Shown piece by piece: positions 18,682 to 29,400 of a stretch of DNA of 64,000 nt. Numbering within the stretch: the first letter of the stretch is position 1; each line of letters starts with the position of its first letter. The notes under the pieces are model-generated. The model ran no database searches. It saw nothing but the letters and a program-made list of their open reading frames with translations, and was not told the DNA's origin. The position numbers were made by a program, and so were the translations under genes. The stretch covers positions 620,001-684,000 of the forward strand of contig CAWCGU010000006.1 of assembly GCA_963795195.1 (NCBI GenBank). The letters run 5' to 3'. Source of the stretch: CAWCGU01 sp963795195 (GTDB lineage: Bacteria > Actinomycetota > Thermoleophilia > Solirubrobacterales > 70-9).

Positions 18682-20193
18682 TCAGCCCTGAGCCTGCCAA
18701 GTCATGCTGAAACGAGGCTTCGCCTCGATGTTCAACGGGTGACCCAAGCACTCCAGGTTGGGAGAGCACGGTGCACTCGACTGCCGCCCCCGGAGCCAGA
18801 GGGTGTCGCCGGCCTCCAGCTTGATCTGCGTATTGAAGTCGTGGACGGTTCTCACGGGGGCGCCGTTTTCGTCGAACGCCGGGCTTACGGCCGAGAAATC
18901 CACCGGGTCGCCTCCGTTCTTGAACAGGTTCAGCTGTCTGAAGCCGTGCGCATCGGCTTCCCAGACCACCCGCGCGCTGACGTCGTACACACCCGCAACA
19001 CTTGCAGTCAGGATGTGATTGTTGGTCGAGGTGTGGTGGAACGCATGCGAGTCGTAGTTCTCGCCGTTGAAGGCAATCAACGTCCCGAACGGGCCACCGG
19101 GTGTCAGCCCGGCCATCTGCTGGGAACTGGAATGCGTCGCATCAACGGTCGGGAGGTCCACCGCTGTTGAGGTCACCGCGTTGAAGGCCATCTTGGCCGC
19201 CGTGACGACATTCGAGCCGAGGACCGTTGACGTCACGCTGCCGGGGGCGAACTTTGAGGTGGTGACGGCGCCCGCTCCGAGGCTCGATGACGTCACGCTG
19301 CCGACGGCCATCTTGGGCGCCGTGACGGCGCCGGTGTCGAGGCTCGATGAGGTCACGCTGCCGGCGGCCATCTTGGGCGCCGTGACGGCGCCGGTGCCGA
19401 GGATCGATGACGTCACGCTGCCAGGGGCGAAGTTGATGGTGTTGACGGCGCCCGCGTCAAGGATCGATGATGTCACGCTGCCGGGAGCGAAGTTGATGGT
19501 GTTGACGGCGCCCGTGTCGAGGATCGATGACTTCACGCTGCCGGGGGCGAGGTTGATGGTGTTGACGGCGCCTGTGTCGAGGATCGATGACGTCACGCTG
19601 CCGGGGGCGAGCTTGGAGGTGGTGATGCTGCTGGAGCTCAGGTTGGCACTCTGAACGGCACCGTCCTGGATCGCGCCCGACCCCACCGCATTGCTGGCGA
19701 TCTTGTCGGCGGTGACGGCGTCGTTCGCGAGCAGCGAGCCCTGCACCGACCCGGCGGCCAGGGTGTCCATGAAAATGGTCTGGAAGGAGTTCAGCGCACT
19801 GAGGACCCCCTCGCGATTCACATCAGCCGGATTGGGATCACTTGCGCTCTGGGCAACGCCCATCAATCCTGCGTTCCCCATGTTCGTCGCGCCCCTGTTG
19901 ATGAAATTGGTGCCACCCGCCGGGGTCTGGGCGATGGTCGACGTTAGATCGGGGAACCCGGCGACGAGGTTCAGATAGCCGCTGTCGGGCATCCGGCGGA
20001 ATGCCTTGGGCAGAGCTTTCGCGAGTTGAACCGGACTGAGCTTGCCGAGGGCTCGCGCGTTCTCGTTTTTGCCATGCCTGTTGTTCTGGGCGGACCCCTC
20101 GTAGCCGATCGCGGTCCCGCCAAGCGCGACGATCAGTGCGAGCGCACCCATCACCGTCCCCGGGGTAGGCTTCTTCCCGAACACGTCCCTCAT
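18682..20193 (-). CDS. Secreted surface protein with 20-residue tandem repeats
   Basis: 503 residues from ATG 20193 (GGAGGTGC upstream). The N-terminus has a short Lys-containing start and one hydrophobic segment (GTVMGALALIVALGGTAIG), of a type common in Thermoleophilia. Residues about 140-330 hold seven clear 20-residue repeats, consensus APGSVTSSILDTGAVNTINF, plus degenerate units. The regular Ser/Thr/Val pattern suggests a stalk-like fibre. The last 140 residues (from about GGPFGTLIAFNGENYDS, with NHILTASVAGVYDVSARVVW) resemble a C1q/TNF-like jelly roll as found at the tips of such fibres. The fold assignment is inference from pattern. Confidence 0.8.
   Translation of the reverse strand: MRDVFGKKPTPGTVMGALALIVALGGTAIGYEGSAQNNRHGKNENARALGKLSPVQLAKALPKAFRRMPDSGYLNLVAGFPDLTSTIAQTPAGGTNFINRGATNMGNAGLMGVAQSASDPNPADVNREGVLSALNSFQTIFMDTLAAGSVQGSLLANDAVTADKIASNAVGSGAIQDGAVQSANLSSSSITTSKLAPGSVTSSILDTGAVNTINLAPGSVKSSILDTGAVNTINFAPGSVTSSILDAGAVNTINFAPGSVTSSILGTGAVTAPKMAAGSVTSSSLDTGAVTAPKMAVGSVTSSSLGAGAVTTSKFAPGSVTSTVLGSNVVTAAKMAFNAVTSTAVDLPTVDATHSSSQQMAGLTPGGPFGTLIAFNGENYDSHAFHHTSTNNHILTASVAGVYDVSARVVWEADAHGFRQLNLFKNGGDPVDFSAVSPAFDENGAPVRTVHDFNTQIKLEAGDTLWLRGRQSSAPCSPNLECLGHPLNIEAKPRFSMTWQAQG
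19200..19620 (-). repeat. 60-nt tandem repeat inside the surface protein gene
   Basis: Seven in-frame units of 60 bases encode the APGSVTSS... repeat. Neighbouring units are close to identical (for example those beginning near 19440, 19500 and 19560), while outer units have drifted, the pattern expected from repeated unequal exchange within the gene. Unit count may vary between strains. Confidence 0.85.
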
Positions 20194-20419
20194 CGTGATG
20201 CACCTCCGCCGCCCCGACCGGCCCGGCCGCAGTGGCTTCAAGCGCCGCGCGCCTCCCCGGATCGATTCAACCTATCCCACCAATCACCGTATTGCAAGCA
20301 ACCCGAAGTCCGATTTCGAAGGCCGCGGTCGAGGATCTGGCTGACCGTTAAGGCGGTACTCCCGCTCGGCGCAGCTGCCCTAACTGACAACGCAGCGCCC
20401 GATCGCGGATCATGTCGAT

Positions 20420-22075
20420 GTGGCCACGGGTCAACACGAAGCCCTGGGACGGCGGCCGATCTATGTCACCGGGCACCGCAACCCAGACCTGGATTCGATC
20501 GCGGCCGCGATCGGCTATGCCGAGCTGAAGAACAAGCTCGACGCAGACAACGAATACGTCCCGATCCGCCTCGGCAAGGTCAACGCGCAGACGGAGTGGG
20601 CCTTCGAGCGCAGTGGCGCGCCGGTCCCTCAGCTGTTCGGTCATGTGTTCCTGCGCGTCAGCGATGTGATGCGCGAGCACTTTCCCGTCGCTCCGGGCGA
20701 CGAGCCGGTGCGCTCGGTCGGGCTGACGATGGTTCGAGAGAACCTCGACGTCGTGCCGGTCGTCGATCGCGAGGAGCGGCTCATCGGTGTCGTGACCGAG
20801 CGCGCGCTTGCCCACCGCTACATCCGCGAGTCGCGCACGACGTCGTCGCTCGTCGACGCTGCGACCACGGTGGCCAAGATCGTCGAGGTTCTCGACGGCG
20901 AGTTGATCCAGGGGGCCGACAAGGTGATCGAGGGGCGGGTTTGGGTGCACTCGATCGACCCCGCCGATAGCGAGAGCAAAATCGCCCCCGGCGATGTGGT
21001 CGTGGTCGGCAACCGAGATGACGCCCAGCGCCAGGCGATCGAGCTCGGTGCAGGTCTGCTGGTCGCCTCGAACGGCGTCCGGCCTGAGCCGGAGATCCTC
21101 AGGCTCGCCCATTCTCATGAAACCAGCGTGGTGGTCAGCCCGCTCGACAGCTATGTCTCGAGCCGCATGGTCACCCTCGCCGCACCATGTCGCGCGCTCG
21201 CCGACACGGAGCCGCTCACGGTCGATCCCGACTACCTGGTCTCAGACATCGCCGACTCGATTAAGGACGTCCACTACCGGGCGGCGATCGCCATCGACCG
21301 GGCCGGACGGCCGGTAGGGCTCATAACCCGCTCAGACCTCCTTTCGCCGACGCCGCGAAGGGTGCTGCTCGTGGACCACGCCGAGCAGGCGCAGAGCGTC
21401 CCCGGAGTCGAGGAAGCCGAAATCGTCGAGATCCTCGACCACCACCACATCGGCTCGATCGAAACCACCCTCCCGGTGACGGCAACCTTCGACCCGGTGG
21501 GATCGACCGCAACGCTGGTCGTCGAGCGGTTCCTGCAGAACTCGATGGAGCCGTCGGCGTCGAGCGCCTCGATGCTTCTTGCCGCCGTGCTCTCCGACAC
21601 TGTCCTGCTCAACTCCCCCACCACGACCGATCGCGACCGGGCGGTGGTCGCAGAGCTGGAGCGGGCGCTTGAGCTCGACGCGACGGACTTCGGCAGGCAG
21701 ATGTTCCAGGACAGTTCCGACCTCAGCGGAGTCGGGAGCGACGAGATCGTCAGCCGCGACGCAAAGGAGTACCAGCTTGCCAACGGCGACACGATCTCAA
21801 TCGCACAGGTCGAGGTCGTCGGAAAGACGCTGCTCGAACGCACTGAGGATCTTCACGCCGCCCTCGACAGTGTGCGGGAGTCGCAGCAACACGCGATCGC
21901 GGCGCTGATGGTCACCGACATCCTCAGCCACAGCACCGACCTGATCGTCAGCGGCGACGCCAGTCAGGTCGAACGCGCCTTCGACACTCAGGTCGAGAAC
22001 GGCGCCCTCCCGCTTCCCGGCGTGATGAGCCGCAAGAAACAGGTCGCCCCGAAGCTGCTCGCGGCCTTTCGCTAG
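20420..22075 (+). CDS. ppaC: Family II Mn-dependent inorganic pyrophosphatase with CBS and DRTGG domains
   Basis: 551 residues from a GTG. The DHH domain starts VTGHRNPDLDSIAAAIGYAE, holding the HxxPDxDS metal ligands. A CBS domain follows (about residues 80-130, LDVVPVVDREERLIGVVTE), then a DRTGG-type domain (about 150-270), a second CBS domain (YRAAIAIDRAGRPVGLITRSDLL), and the rest of the DHH catalytic core with ILDHHHIG (DHH motif). The DHHA2 domain lies at the C-terminus. This is the domain order of nucleotide-regulated CBS-pyrophosphatases, which hydrolyse pyrophosphate and are controlled by AMP/ATP or Ap4A. All key metal residues visible are intact. Confidence 0.92.
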   Translation: MATGQHEALGRRPIYVTGHRNPDLDSIAAAIGYAELKNKLDADNEYVPIRLGKVNAQTEWAFERSGAPVPQLFGHVFLRVSDVMREHFPVAPGDEPVRSVGLTMVRENLDVVPVVDREERLIGVVTERALAHRYIRESRTTSSLVDAATTVAKIVEVLDGELIQGADKVIEGRVWVHSIDPADSESKIAPGDVVVVGNRDDAQRQAIELGAGLLVASNGVRPEPEILRLAHSHETSVVVSPLDSYVSSRMVTLAAPCRALADTEPLTVDPDYLVSDIADSIKDVHYRAAIAIDRAGRPVGLITRSDLLSPTPRRVLLVDHAEQAQSVPGVEEAEIVEILDHHHIGSIETTLPVTATFDPVGSTATLVVERFLQNSMEPSASSASMLLAAVLSDTVLLNSPTTTDRDRAVVAELERALELDATDFGRQMFQDSSDLSGVGSDEIVSRDAKEYQLANGDTISIAQVEVVGKTLLERTEDLHAALDSVRESQQHAIAALMVTDILSHSTDLIVSGDASQVERAFDTQVENGALPLPGVMSRKKQVAPKLLAAFR

Positions 22076-22150
22076 ACGACTCCGCGCAGCATCGCAGCCA
22101 CTTGAAGGGTGTCGTGCGCGTATCGACGCCAATCGATTGGGGATAGCTGT

Positions 22151-24250
22151 CTATCTAGTCCTCACCGTCAGCGTGCGGAACGACCGGTTCCCAGCGGCAT
22201 CGACCGCTTCGACGCTCACCCTCAGCTTGGGTTTCCTGCCCTCGGCCAGGACCGTCCTCAGGCTCGCGAGTTGCTTCCTTTTCAGCTTCAGGCGGAGGCT
22301 TACCGACACGCCGGCGACGAGCTCTTTGCTGGCGGGCTTCAGTTTGACCGGCCTAGACAACCGCGCGGTGCCGGTGGCCGCGACGGCGCAGGCTTCGAGC
22401 GGACATTCAACCCCGATGATCACGCCCTTCTGTTTTAGGACACGCTGCTTCTTCTTGGCGGTGAGCGCGAGTTCGACTACGGTGTCGCGCGCGATGTCCT
22501 CACCCTCGCCTTCGGGCGTCCCCGGCGCATCGAGCGTCAGTTTGACGTTGTCAGCGAATGCCGAGGCACCCCCGGCGTCCAAGTTCGTCGCCGTCAGTGT
22601 CACGCGGATCTGGCGCGTGCCGGCGGGGACCGGAGCGCTCGCGGCGCGGAAAAGCATGGTTGAGAGTTTGTTTCGATTGGCCGCAGTGACCGGACTAATC
22701 GAAAATGAGCCGAGCTCCGTTCCGCCGGCATCCAGAAAAGTCGCGGCGGCGCCCATGTGATCGTCGAAGACGCTGCCGCCGCCGAGGTAGGCGGACAGCC
22801 TGGCACTCGCAAACCCGGCGTCAATTGGCTCCGCCGAGCCGGAGACGTCGATGGTCTGGAAGGCGGTGGTCGTTCCTGGTCCCGTTCCAGGGCCGCCGAA
22901 GAGGAAGTTGAGCCCCCCGCCCGCAAACCGCGGCGAATCGAGGTGGCCGGGAAAGATCGAGGAATAGCGCATCCCGTAGCGGGCAGCGGTCATCATTCCG
23001 GTCCGTTCCCAGCCGGGGATCGGCGGCGGCGGGCTGATCGTGGGATCGGCGACCGCGCTCGCACCCTCGAAGCCACCGTTTTGGAGCAGGCTGCCGGCCA
23101 GCGGGGGGGCGCCGGCGCCGAGGCGGATCGAAACGTCGCCGTCGTTCGAGTTAGTCACCGCGAGGTCGTCGTTGCCGTCAGAGTCGAGATCGCCGACCGC
23201 GATCGCGAAGGGGACATCGCCGACGCCAACGTCCGGCTTGTCGACGAACGTCCCATCGCCCGTCCCGAGCCGGATCGAAACGTCGTCGTCGGCGTAGTTG
23301 GCCACCGCGAGGTCCGGCTTGCCGTCAGTGTTTAAGTCGCCCATCGCGATCGTCCTGGGCAAGGAACCGACGTCGACGGTCGGCTTGCGCGTGAACGTGC
23401 CGTCGCCGACCCCGAGCCGGATCGAGACATCGTCGGCGCCGAAGTTCGCCACCGCGAGGTCCTCGCGGCCATCGGCGTTCAGGTCGCCGACCGCGATCGC
23501 GAAGGGACTGCTATTGACCCCGACGTTTGGCTTGTCGGTGAACGTCCCGTCGCCCATTCCAAGCTGGATCGAGACGTCATCGTCGCCGGTGGTGACGGCG
23601 AGATCCTCCTTGCCGTCGGCGTTCAGATCCCCGACCGCGATTGCGTGAGCGCCGCCGCCGAAGATCGGGACATCGGGTTTGTCGACGGTGAACAACCCGT
23701 TGCCTGCACCGAGCCGGATCGAGACGTCATCGTCGCCGTCGTTTGCCACCGCGAGGTCCTCGCGGCCGTCGGCGTTCAAATCGCCTATCGCGATCGTTTG
23801 GGGGAACCTACCGACGGGAACGTCCGGTTTGTCGACGGTGAATGACCCGTCGCCCACCCCCAACCGGATCGAGACGTCATTCGCATTTTGGTTGGCCACG
23901 GCGAGATCCTCCTTGCCGTCGCCGTTCAAATCCCCGGCCGCCAACGCAATGGGCTCGTCGCCGACGCGGACGTCCGGCGTATCGAAGGTGAACGTTGCGT
24001 CGCCCACCCCGAGCCGGATCGAGACGATGTCGCTGTAGAAGTCCGCCACAGCGAGGTCCGGGTTGCCATCGGCATCGAAGTCGCCGATTGCGATCGCGTA
24101 GGGGACTTCGCCGGCGCCGACGTGAGGCTTCTCGGCGGTGAAGGTCCCGTCCCCGGCAAGGGCGGCGACAGGGAATGCTCCAAGAAGGACGACGAACAAC
24201 ACGGCCGGGCCCATCCGAAGCACCCATTCATGATCGGTGCGGCCCCTCAT
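22151..24250 (-). CDS. Secreted FG-GAP/VCBS-repeat protein
   Basis: About 700 residues from ATG 24250, which overlaps the stop of the gene before it (ATGA). A signal peptide (AVLFVVLLGAFPVAALAGDG) precedes seven FG-GAP repeats of about 50 residues with the calcium-binding core GDLNADGREDLAVAN followed by DDVSIRLGVGDGTF. Such repeats build a beta-propeller like that of integrin alpha chains. A second domain (about residues 400-560, from LLQNGGFEGAS) looks like a carbohydrate-binding-type jelly roll. The C-terminal 110 residues, ending VDAAGNRSFRTLTVRTR, resemble an Ig-like wall-proximal domain. Likely a cell-surface or secreted adhesin; no catalytic motif seen. Confidence 0.83.
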   Translation of the reverse strand: MRGRTDHEWVLRMGPAVLFVVLLGAFPVAALAGDGTFTAEKPHVGAGEVPYAIAIGDFDADGNPDLAVADFYSDIVSIRLGVGDATFTFDTPDVRVGDEPIALAAGDLNGDGKEDLAVANQNANDVSIRLGVGDGSFTVDKPDVPVGRFPQTIAIGDLNADGREDLAVANDGDDDVSIRLGAGNGLFTVDKPDVPIFGGGAHAIAVGDLNADGKEDLAVTTGDDDVSIQLGMGDGTFTDKPNVGVNSSPFAIAVGDLNADGREDLAVANFGADDVSIRLGVGDGTFTRKPTVDVGSLPRTIAMGDLNTDGKPDLAVANYADDDVSIRLGTGDGTFVDKPDVGVGDVPFAIAVGDLDSDGNDDLAVTNSNDGDVSIRLGAGAPPLAGSLLQNGGFEGASAVADPTISPPPPIPGWERTGMMTAARYGMRYSSIFPGHLDSPRFAGGGLNFLFGGPGTGPGTTTAFQTIDVSGSAEPIDAGFASARLSAYLGGGSVFDDHMGAAATFLDAGGTELGSFSISPVTAANRNKLSTMLFRAASAPVPAGTRQIRVTLTATNLDAGGASAFADNVKLTLDAPGTPEGEGEDIARDTVVELALTAKKKQRVLKQKGVIIGVECPLEACAVAATGTARLSRPVKLKPASKELVAGVSVSLRLKLKRKQLASLRTVLAEGRKPKLRVSVEAVDAAGNRSFRTLTVRTR

Positions 24251-26490
24251 CGCGCTACCCGGAACTTCCAGATCGCCGGCGTCAGGTCGCGATTGCCGGC
24301 GGCGTCGATTGCCGTGACGGAGAAGGTGTGCTTGCCGGTCTTGAGACGCCTGGCGACGATCGGAGAGCTGCAGGGCTTTGCCTCTCTCTTGTCGATCTTG
24401 CATTCGAAGCTCGAGCCCGGCTCGTTCGAGGAGAAGCTGAACTTCGCAATCGGCTTTTCGATCCGCCGCTTCGGCCCCTTGCCCTTGATGGTCTCGGGGG
24501 CCGTGGTGTCGGCGGTTCCGGAGTCGTCGCCCGTCCCTGAGCCACCACCGCTATCGGCCGTGGGCGCCTCCGACACGGTGATCGTGATGTCCTCCGCGTC
24601 ACTCGCGCCGCCGTCGGAAACCTGAAAGCGGACGGTGTAGCTGCCCGCCTGGTCGGAGCTCGGCGTCCAGGTAAAGGTCCTGCTTGCGGGGTCGAAACTC
24701 GCGCCCGGGGGCAGGTTTGAGGCCGAATAACTGAGCCCGTCGCCTTCGGGATCGGTAGCGGAGACGGTGAGCTGCAGCTGCTCGCCCGTACCCACCGCCC
24801 TGTCACCGACCGCCTCGATGGCCGGCGGTGTGTTTGTCAGCCTGCTCTCGTAGAGGTCGCTCAATCCATCGGAGTCGGCGCCGACCAAGTTCTCCGCGGT
24901 TTGAAAGAAGACGCGGGTGCCGTCGCTCGAGGCGCCTCTGAAATGGATGTCTTGAGCGGAGCCGCTCGCGCCGACCCCCGGCACCGAGACGAGCGTCGTC
25001 TCGCCGCTGAAGCGTTCGTAGATGTCGAGCAGTCCATCGGTGTCGGCGCCGACGAGGTTCTCCGTGGTGTCGAAGAAGACGCGGGTGCCGTCGCTCGAGG
25101 CTCCGGCAAAGATCGAGCGGTCGGGGCTGCCGCTCGCGCCGACGCCCGGCGCCGACACGAGCGTCGTCTGGCTGCCCGAGCGCTCGTAGACGTCGATCAG
25201 TGCATCAGTGTCGGCGCCCGCCAGGTTCCCTGTGGTGTGAAAGAAGACCCGGGTGCCGTCGCTCGAGGCACCGGCGAAGAGCGCGCTCTCGGCAGAGCCG
25301 CTCGCCCCGACGCCGGGAGCCGAGAGGAGCGTCGTCTGGCCGGCCGAGCGCTCGTAGACGTCGAGTTGACCATCGATGTCGCCGCCCACCAGGTTCTCCG
25401 TGGTTTCGAAAACGATCCGGGTGCCGTCGGCTGAGGCACCCTTGAACGCAATTACCTGGGGGGATCCGCTCGCCCCTGCGCCGGGAGCCGAGACGATCGT
25501 CGTCTGGCCCCCGAAGCGTTCGTAGATGTCGTGCAGTCCGTCAGCGTCGCCGCCGACCAGGTTCTCCGTGGTTTCGAAAAAGACCCGGGTGCCGTCGTTC
25601 GAGGCACCGGCGAAGATCGCCTCCTGGGCAGAGCCATTCCGGAGAAAGCCGGGCGCCGAGACCAGAGTCGTCTGGCCACCGGAGCGCTCGTAGACGTCGC
25701 GTAGTCCGTCGGTGTCGGCACCGACGAGGTTCTCTGTGGTGTCGAAGAAGACCCGCGCGCCGTCGCTCGAGGTACTGACGAAGCGCGCGTCTTTCGCGGA
25801 GCCGCTCGCGCCTTCGCCCGCGGCCGAGAGGAGCGTCGTCTGGCCGCCGGAGCGCTCGTAGACATCCGGGGCTCCATCGGTGTCGCCACTGACCAGACGC
25901 TCGTCAGTCATGAAGAAAACCCGGGTGCCGTCGCTCGAGGCGCCCTCGAAGAACATCGTGCGGGCAGAGCCGCTCGCTCCCTCGCCGGGAACCGAGAGGA
26001 GCGTCGTCTGGCCGCCGGAGCGCTCGTAGACGTCGTACAGTCCATCGGTGTCGGCGCCGATCAGGTTCTCCGTGGTGAGAAAGAAGACCCGCGTACCGTC
26101 GCTCGACGCGCCCTCAAAGAAGATGTCGGCGGAGCCGGACGCCCCCGCGCCGGAGACCGAAACCAGCGTCGTGTGGCCGCCCGCGCGCTCGTAGACGTCC
26201 ACGAGTCCGTCCGTGTCGGCAGGGACAAGGTTCCCCTCGGTCGTGAAGAAGACCCGGGTGCCGTCGCTAGAGGCATGCTGGAAGCCCACGCTTTGGGCGG
26301 GTCCGCTGGCGCCGTTCTCCGGGGCGGAGATCAGGCTCGTGACCGGGGCGGCCGCGGCGCTGGCCGGCTGCGCCAAGGCCAGCGCCGAGCCAGCGGCCCA
26401 GGTGCCCATGGCGGCCGCGATCAATCCGAGCTCCACCGCCCCGCACCTCGAGCGGCTTATTGCTTCTCCTGCCATCTGCCGCGCCCCCAT
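24247..26490 (-). CDS. Secreted repeat protein with TolB-like blades, Ig-like and cadherin-like tail
   Basis: 747 residues from ATG 26490. After a signal segment (ELGLIAAAMGTWAAGSALALA) there are about eight repeats of about 50 residues, consensus SSDGTRVFFxTTENLVGAD followed by DVYERSGGQTTLVSAPG. These look like beta-propeller blades with alternating acidic turns. Next comes a putative Ig domain (VSATDPEGDGLSYSASNLPP to FQVSDGGASDAEDI), then DTTAPETIKG, and the final domain with SFECKIDKREAKPCSSP and FSVTAIDAAGNRDLTP. It is the intact paralogue of the disrupted gene just upstream, from which it is separated by two bases; it couples by ATGA to the FG-GAP gene. Confidence 0.83.
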   Translation of the reverse strand: MGARQMAGEAISRSRCGAVELGLIAAAMGTWAAGSALALAQPASAAAAPVTSLISAPENGASGPAQSVGFQHASSDGTRVFFTTEGNLVPADTDGLVDVYERAGGHTTLVSVSGAGASGSADIFFEGASSDGTRVFFLTTENLIGADTDGLYDVYERSGGQTTLLSVPGEGASGSARTMFFEGASSDGTRVFFMTDERLVSGDTDGAPDVYERSGGQTTLLSAAGEGASGSAKDARFVSTSSDGARVFFDTTENLVGADTDGLRDVYERSGGQTTLVSAPGFLRNGSAQEAIFAGASNDGTRVFFETTENLVGGDADGLHDIYERFGGQTTIVSAPGAGASGSPQVIAFKGASADGTRIVFETTENLVGGDIDGQLDVYERSAGQTTLLSAPGVGASGSAESALFAGASSDGTRVFFHTTGNLAGADTDALIDVYERSGSQTTLVSAPGVGASGSPDRSIFAGASSDGTRVFFDTTENLVGADTDGLLDIYERFSGETTLVSVPGVGASGSAQDIHFRGASSDGTRVFFQTAENLVGADSDGLSDLYESRLTNTPPAIEAVGDRAVGTGEQLQLTVSATDPEGDGLSYSASNLPPGASFDPASRTFTWTPSSDQAGSYTVRFQVSDGGASDAEDITITVSEAPTADSGGGSGTGDDSGTADTTAPETIKGKGPKRRIEKPIAKFSFSSNEPGSSFECKIDKREAKPCSSPIVARRLKTGKHTFSVTAIDAAGNRDLTPAIWKFRVAR

Positions 26491-26492
26491 CG

Positions 26493-29400
26493 TCAGGACC
26501 CCGGTGCGGGAGGCAAGCTGACCCTGAACCGCAGCTTCGCGGGGCTGGGGTCGGTGTTTCCAGCCGCGTCGATCGCCCTGACGAAGAACCTGTGCCTGCC
26601 GTCCTTCAGGCGCTTCAGCTTCTTCGGCGAGCCGCAAGGCTTGAACGGACGCTTGTCGAGGCGGCATTCGAAGCTCGACCCCGGTTCCGACGAGGAGAAC
26701 CGGATCCTCGCTTGTGGCTTAGTGAGCCTCCTTCGCTTGGACTCGATGGTCGTGTCAGGTGCGGTCGTGTCGGGGCCATCACCGTCGGCGGTTTCTCCGC
26801 CGCCATCGTCCCCGATCGGGGCTGCCATGACCCTGCTCTCGTAGACATCCAGCGATCCATCCGCGTCGGCGCCGACCAGCCTCTCCGCGGTTTCGAAGAA
26901 GACCCTGGCGCCGTCGCTGGAGGCACCGGCGAAGGACGTGTCGGGCGCCCCGTTTGCCCCCGCGCCGGGGGACGAGACGAGGGTCGTCTGGCCGCCGGAG
27001 CGCTCGTAGATGTCGCCCTGTCCATCGGTATCACCGCCGGCGAGGTTCTCCAAGGTATTGAAGAAGACCCGGGTGCCGTCGCTCGAGGCACCGGCGAAGG
27101 ATGCGTCCCGATCGGAGCCGCTCGCCCCGACGCCCGGGGCCGAGACGAGGGTTGTCTGGCCGCCGGAGCGCTCGTAGATGTCCGCGAGTCCGTTGGCGTC
27201 TGCGCCAATCAAGTTCTCCGTGGTTTCAAGGAAGACCTGGGTGCCGTCGCTCGAGGCTCCCCGGAAGAACGCCTCTGCGGCCGGGCCGTTCGCCCCCGGG
27301 CCGGAAGCCGAGACGAGTGTCGTCTGGCCGCCGGAGCGCTCGTAGACGTCGTTGAGTCGGTCGGTGTCGGCGCCGACCAGTCCCTCCGCGGTCCGGAAGA
27401 AGACGCGGCTGCCGTCGCTCGAGGCACCGGCGAAGCGCGCGGACTTAAAATCGCCGCTTGCCCCGACGCCAGGAGCCGAGATGGGTCTCGTCACGCCGCC
27501 GGAGCGCTCGTAGACGTCCGTCAGTCCGTCGGTGTCGCCGCCGACCAGGTTCTCCGCGGTGACGAAGAAGACCCGTGTGCCGTCCGCCGAGGCGTCCGGC
27601 GAAGAACCGCGACGGGCCGCCGGCGCATCCGCGCAAAGCCGGGGGCCGAGATGAGCGTCGTCTGGCCGCCGGAGCGCTCGTAGACGTCCGTCAGTCCGTC
27701 GGTGTCGCTGCCGACGAGGTTCTCCTCGGCGTTCAAGACGCGGGTCCCGTCCGTGGAGGTGCCGGCCGAAGGCATCCTTCAGGGCGAAGGTGCCGCTGCG
27801 CTGCCCGGGCGGGGCGGAAACGAGGGTGGTGGCGCCGCCGGAACGCTCGTAGACGTCGCCCAGTCCATCCGTGTCGGCGCCGACCAGGTTCTCCATGGTG
27901 TGGATAAGAAGCTCGACCCCGGCTCCGACGAGGAGAAGCGGATCCTCGCTCTCGGCTTTGTGAAGCGCTTGCGTTTGGACTCGATGGTCGTCTCGGGGGC
28001 CGTCGTGTCGGGAACCACCGTCGCCGCTTGACGCCTCCCTCACGGTGATCGTGATGTTCTCCGAGCTGCTTGCCCCGCCGTCGGAGACCTGGAAGTTGAC
28101 GTCCGGGTAGCTGCCCGCCTGCCCGGCGTTTGGCGTCCAGGTGAAGATTCCGCCCGCGGGGTCGAAGCTTGCGCGTGGCGGCAGGTTCGAGGCCGAATGG
28201 AGGACCTGGTCGCCGTCGGGATCGGTGGCGGAGACCGTGAACTGCAGCTGCTCGCCTTCGCCGACCGTCCTGTCGCCGACCGGCTCGAGGGCAGGCGGCG
28301 CGTTGGTCAGCCTGCTCTCGTAGATGTCGGTCAGTCCGTCAGTGTCGGCGCCAACCAGGTTCTCCGCGGTCTCGAAGAACACCCGCGTGCCGTCGTTCGA
28401 GTTTCGCCGAAAAAAAACGCTTTCGGCCGGGCCGCTCGCCCCGGCCCGGGGCCGAGACCAACGTAGTCTCGCCGCCGGAGCGCTCGTAGAGGTCATCCAG
28501 TCCATCGGTGTCAGCACCGACGAGGTTCTGCGCCGTCGAGAAAAACACCCGGGTTCCGTCGCTGGAGGCCCCGCCCAAGTAGATGCTTTCGGCCGAGCCG
28601 CTGGCTCCGATGCCGGGGGCCGAGACCAACGTCGTCTCGCCGCCGGAGCGCTCGTAAACGTCGGTCAAACCATCTGTGTCGGTGCCGACAAGCTTCTCCT
28701 CGGTGATGAAGAAGACCCGCGTGCCGTCGCTCGAGGCACCGGCGAAGAATGCGAGTCCTGGGTCGAGCCACTCGCCCCTGCGCCTGGAGCCGAAACCAGC
28801 CTGGTCTGGCCGCCGGAACGCTCGTAGACGTCCTGGAGTCCGTCGGCGTCGCCACCGACCAGGTTCTCCTCAGTCTCGAAGAAGACCCGGGTGCCGTCGC
28901 TCGAGGCACCCTCGAAGAACGCGCCGCTGGGCGAGCCGCTCGCCCCCGCGCCGGGCGCCGAGACGAGCGTCGTCTGGCCGCCGGAGCGCTCGTAGACGTC
29001 GTTGATTCCGTCGGCGTCGCCACCGACCAGGTTCTCCTCAGACCCGAAGAAGACCCGGGTGCCGTTGCTCGAGGCAGCGTAGAAGCGCGCGGTCCCGGCG
29101 GCACCGTTCGCGAGAAAGCCGGGGGCCGAGATGAGGGTCGTCTGGCCATCGGAGTGCTCGTAGACGTCGCCCAGTCCATCCGTGTCGGCCCCGACCAGGT
29201 TCTCCATGGTGTCGAAAAAGACGCGAGTGCCATCGTTGGAGGCATCGGCGAAAGAACATGTGCTTGGCGGGGCCACTCGCCCCGGTGCCGGGGGTCGAGA
29301 CGAGCGTCGTCTGGCCGCCGGAGTGCTCGTAGATGTCAAACAGTCCGTCGATGTCGCCGGCGACCAGGTTCTCGTTGGTATCGAAGAAGACCCGGGCGCC

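Noticed and set aside
19200..19620. Possible CRISPR array
   Set aside because: The 60-base units follow each other without unique spacers, are in frame within a protein gene, and no cas gene is near.
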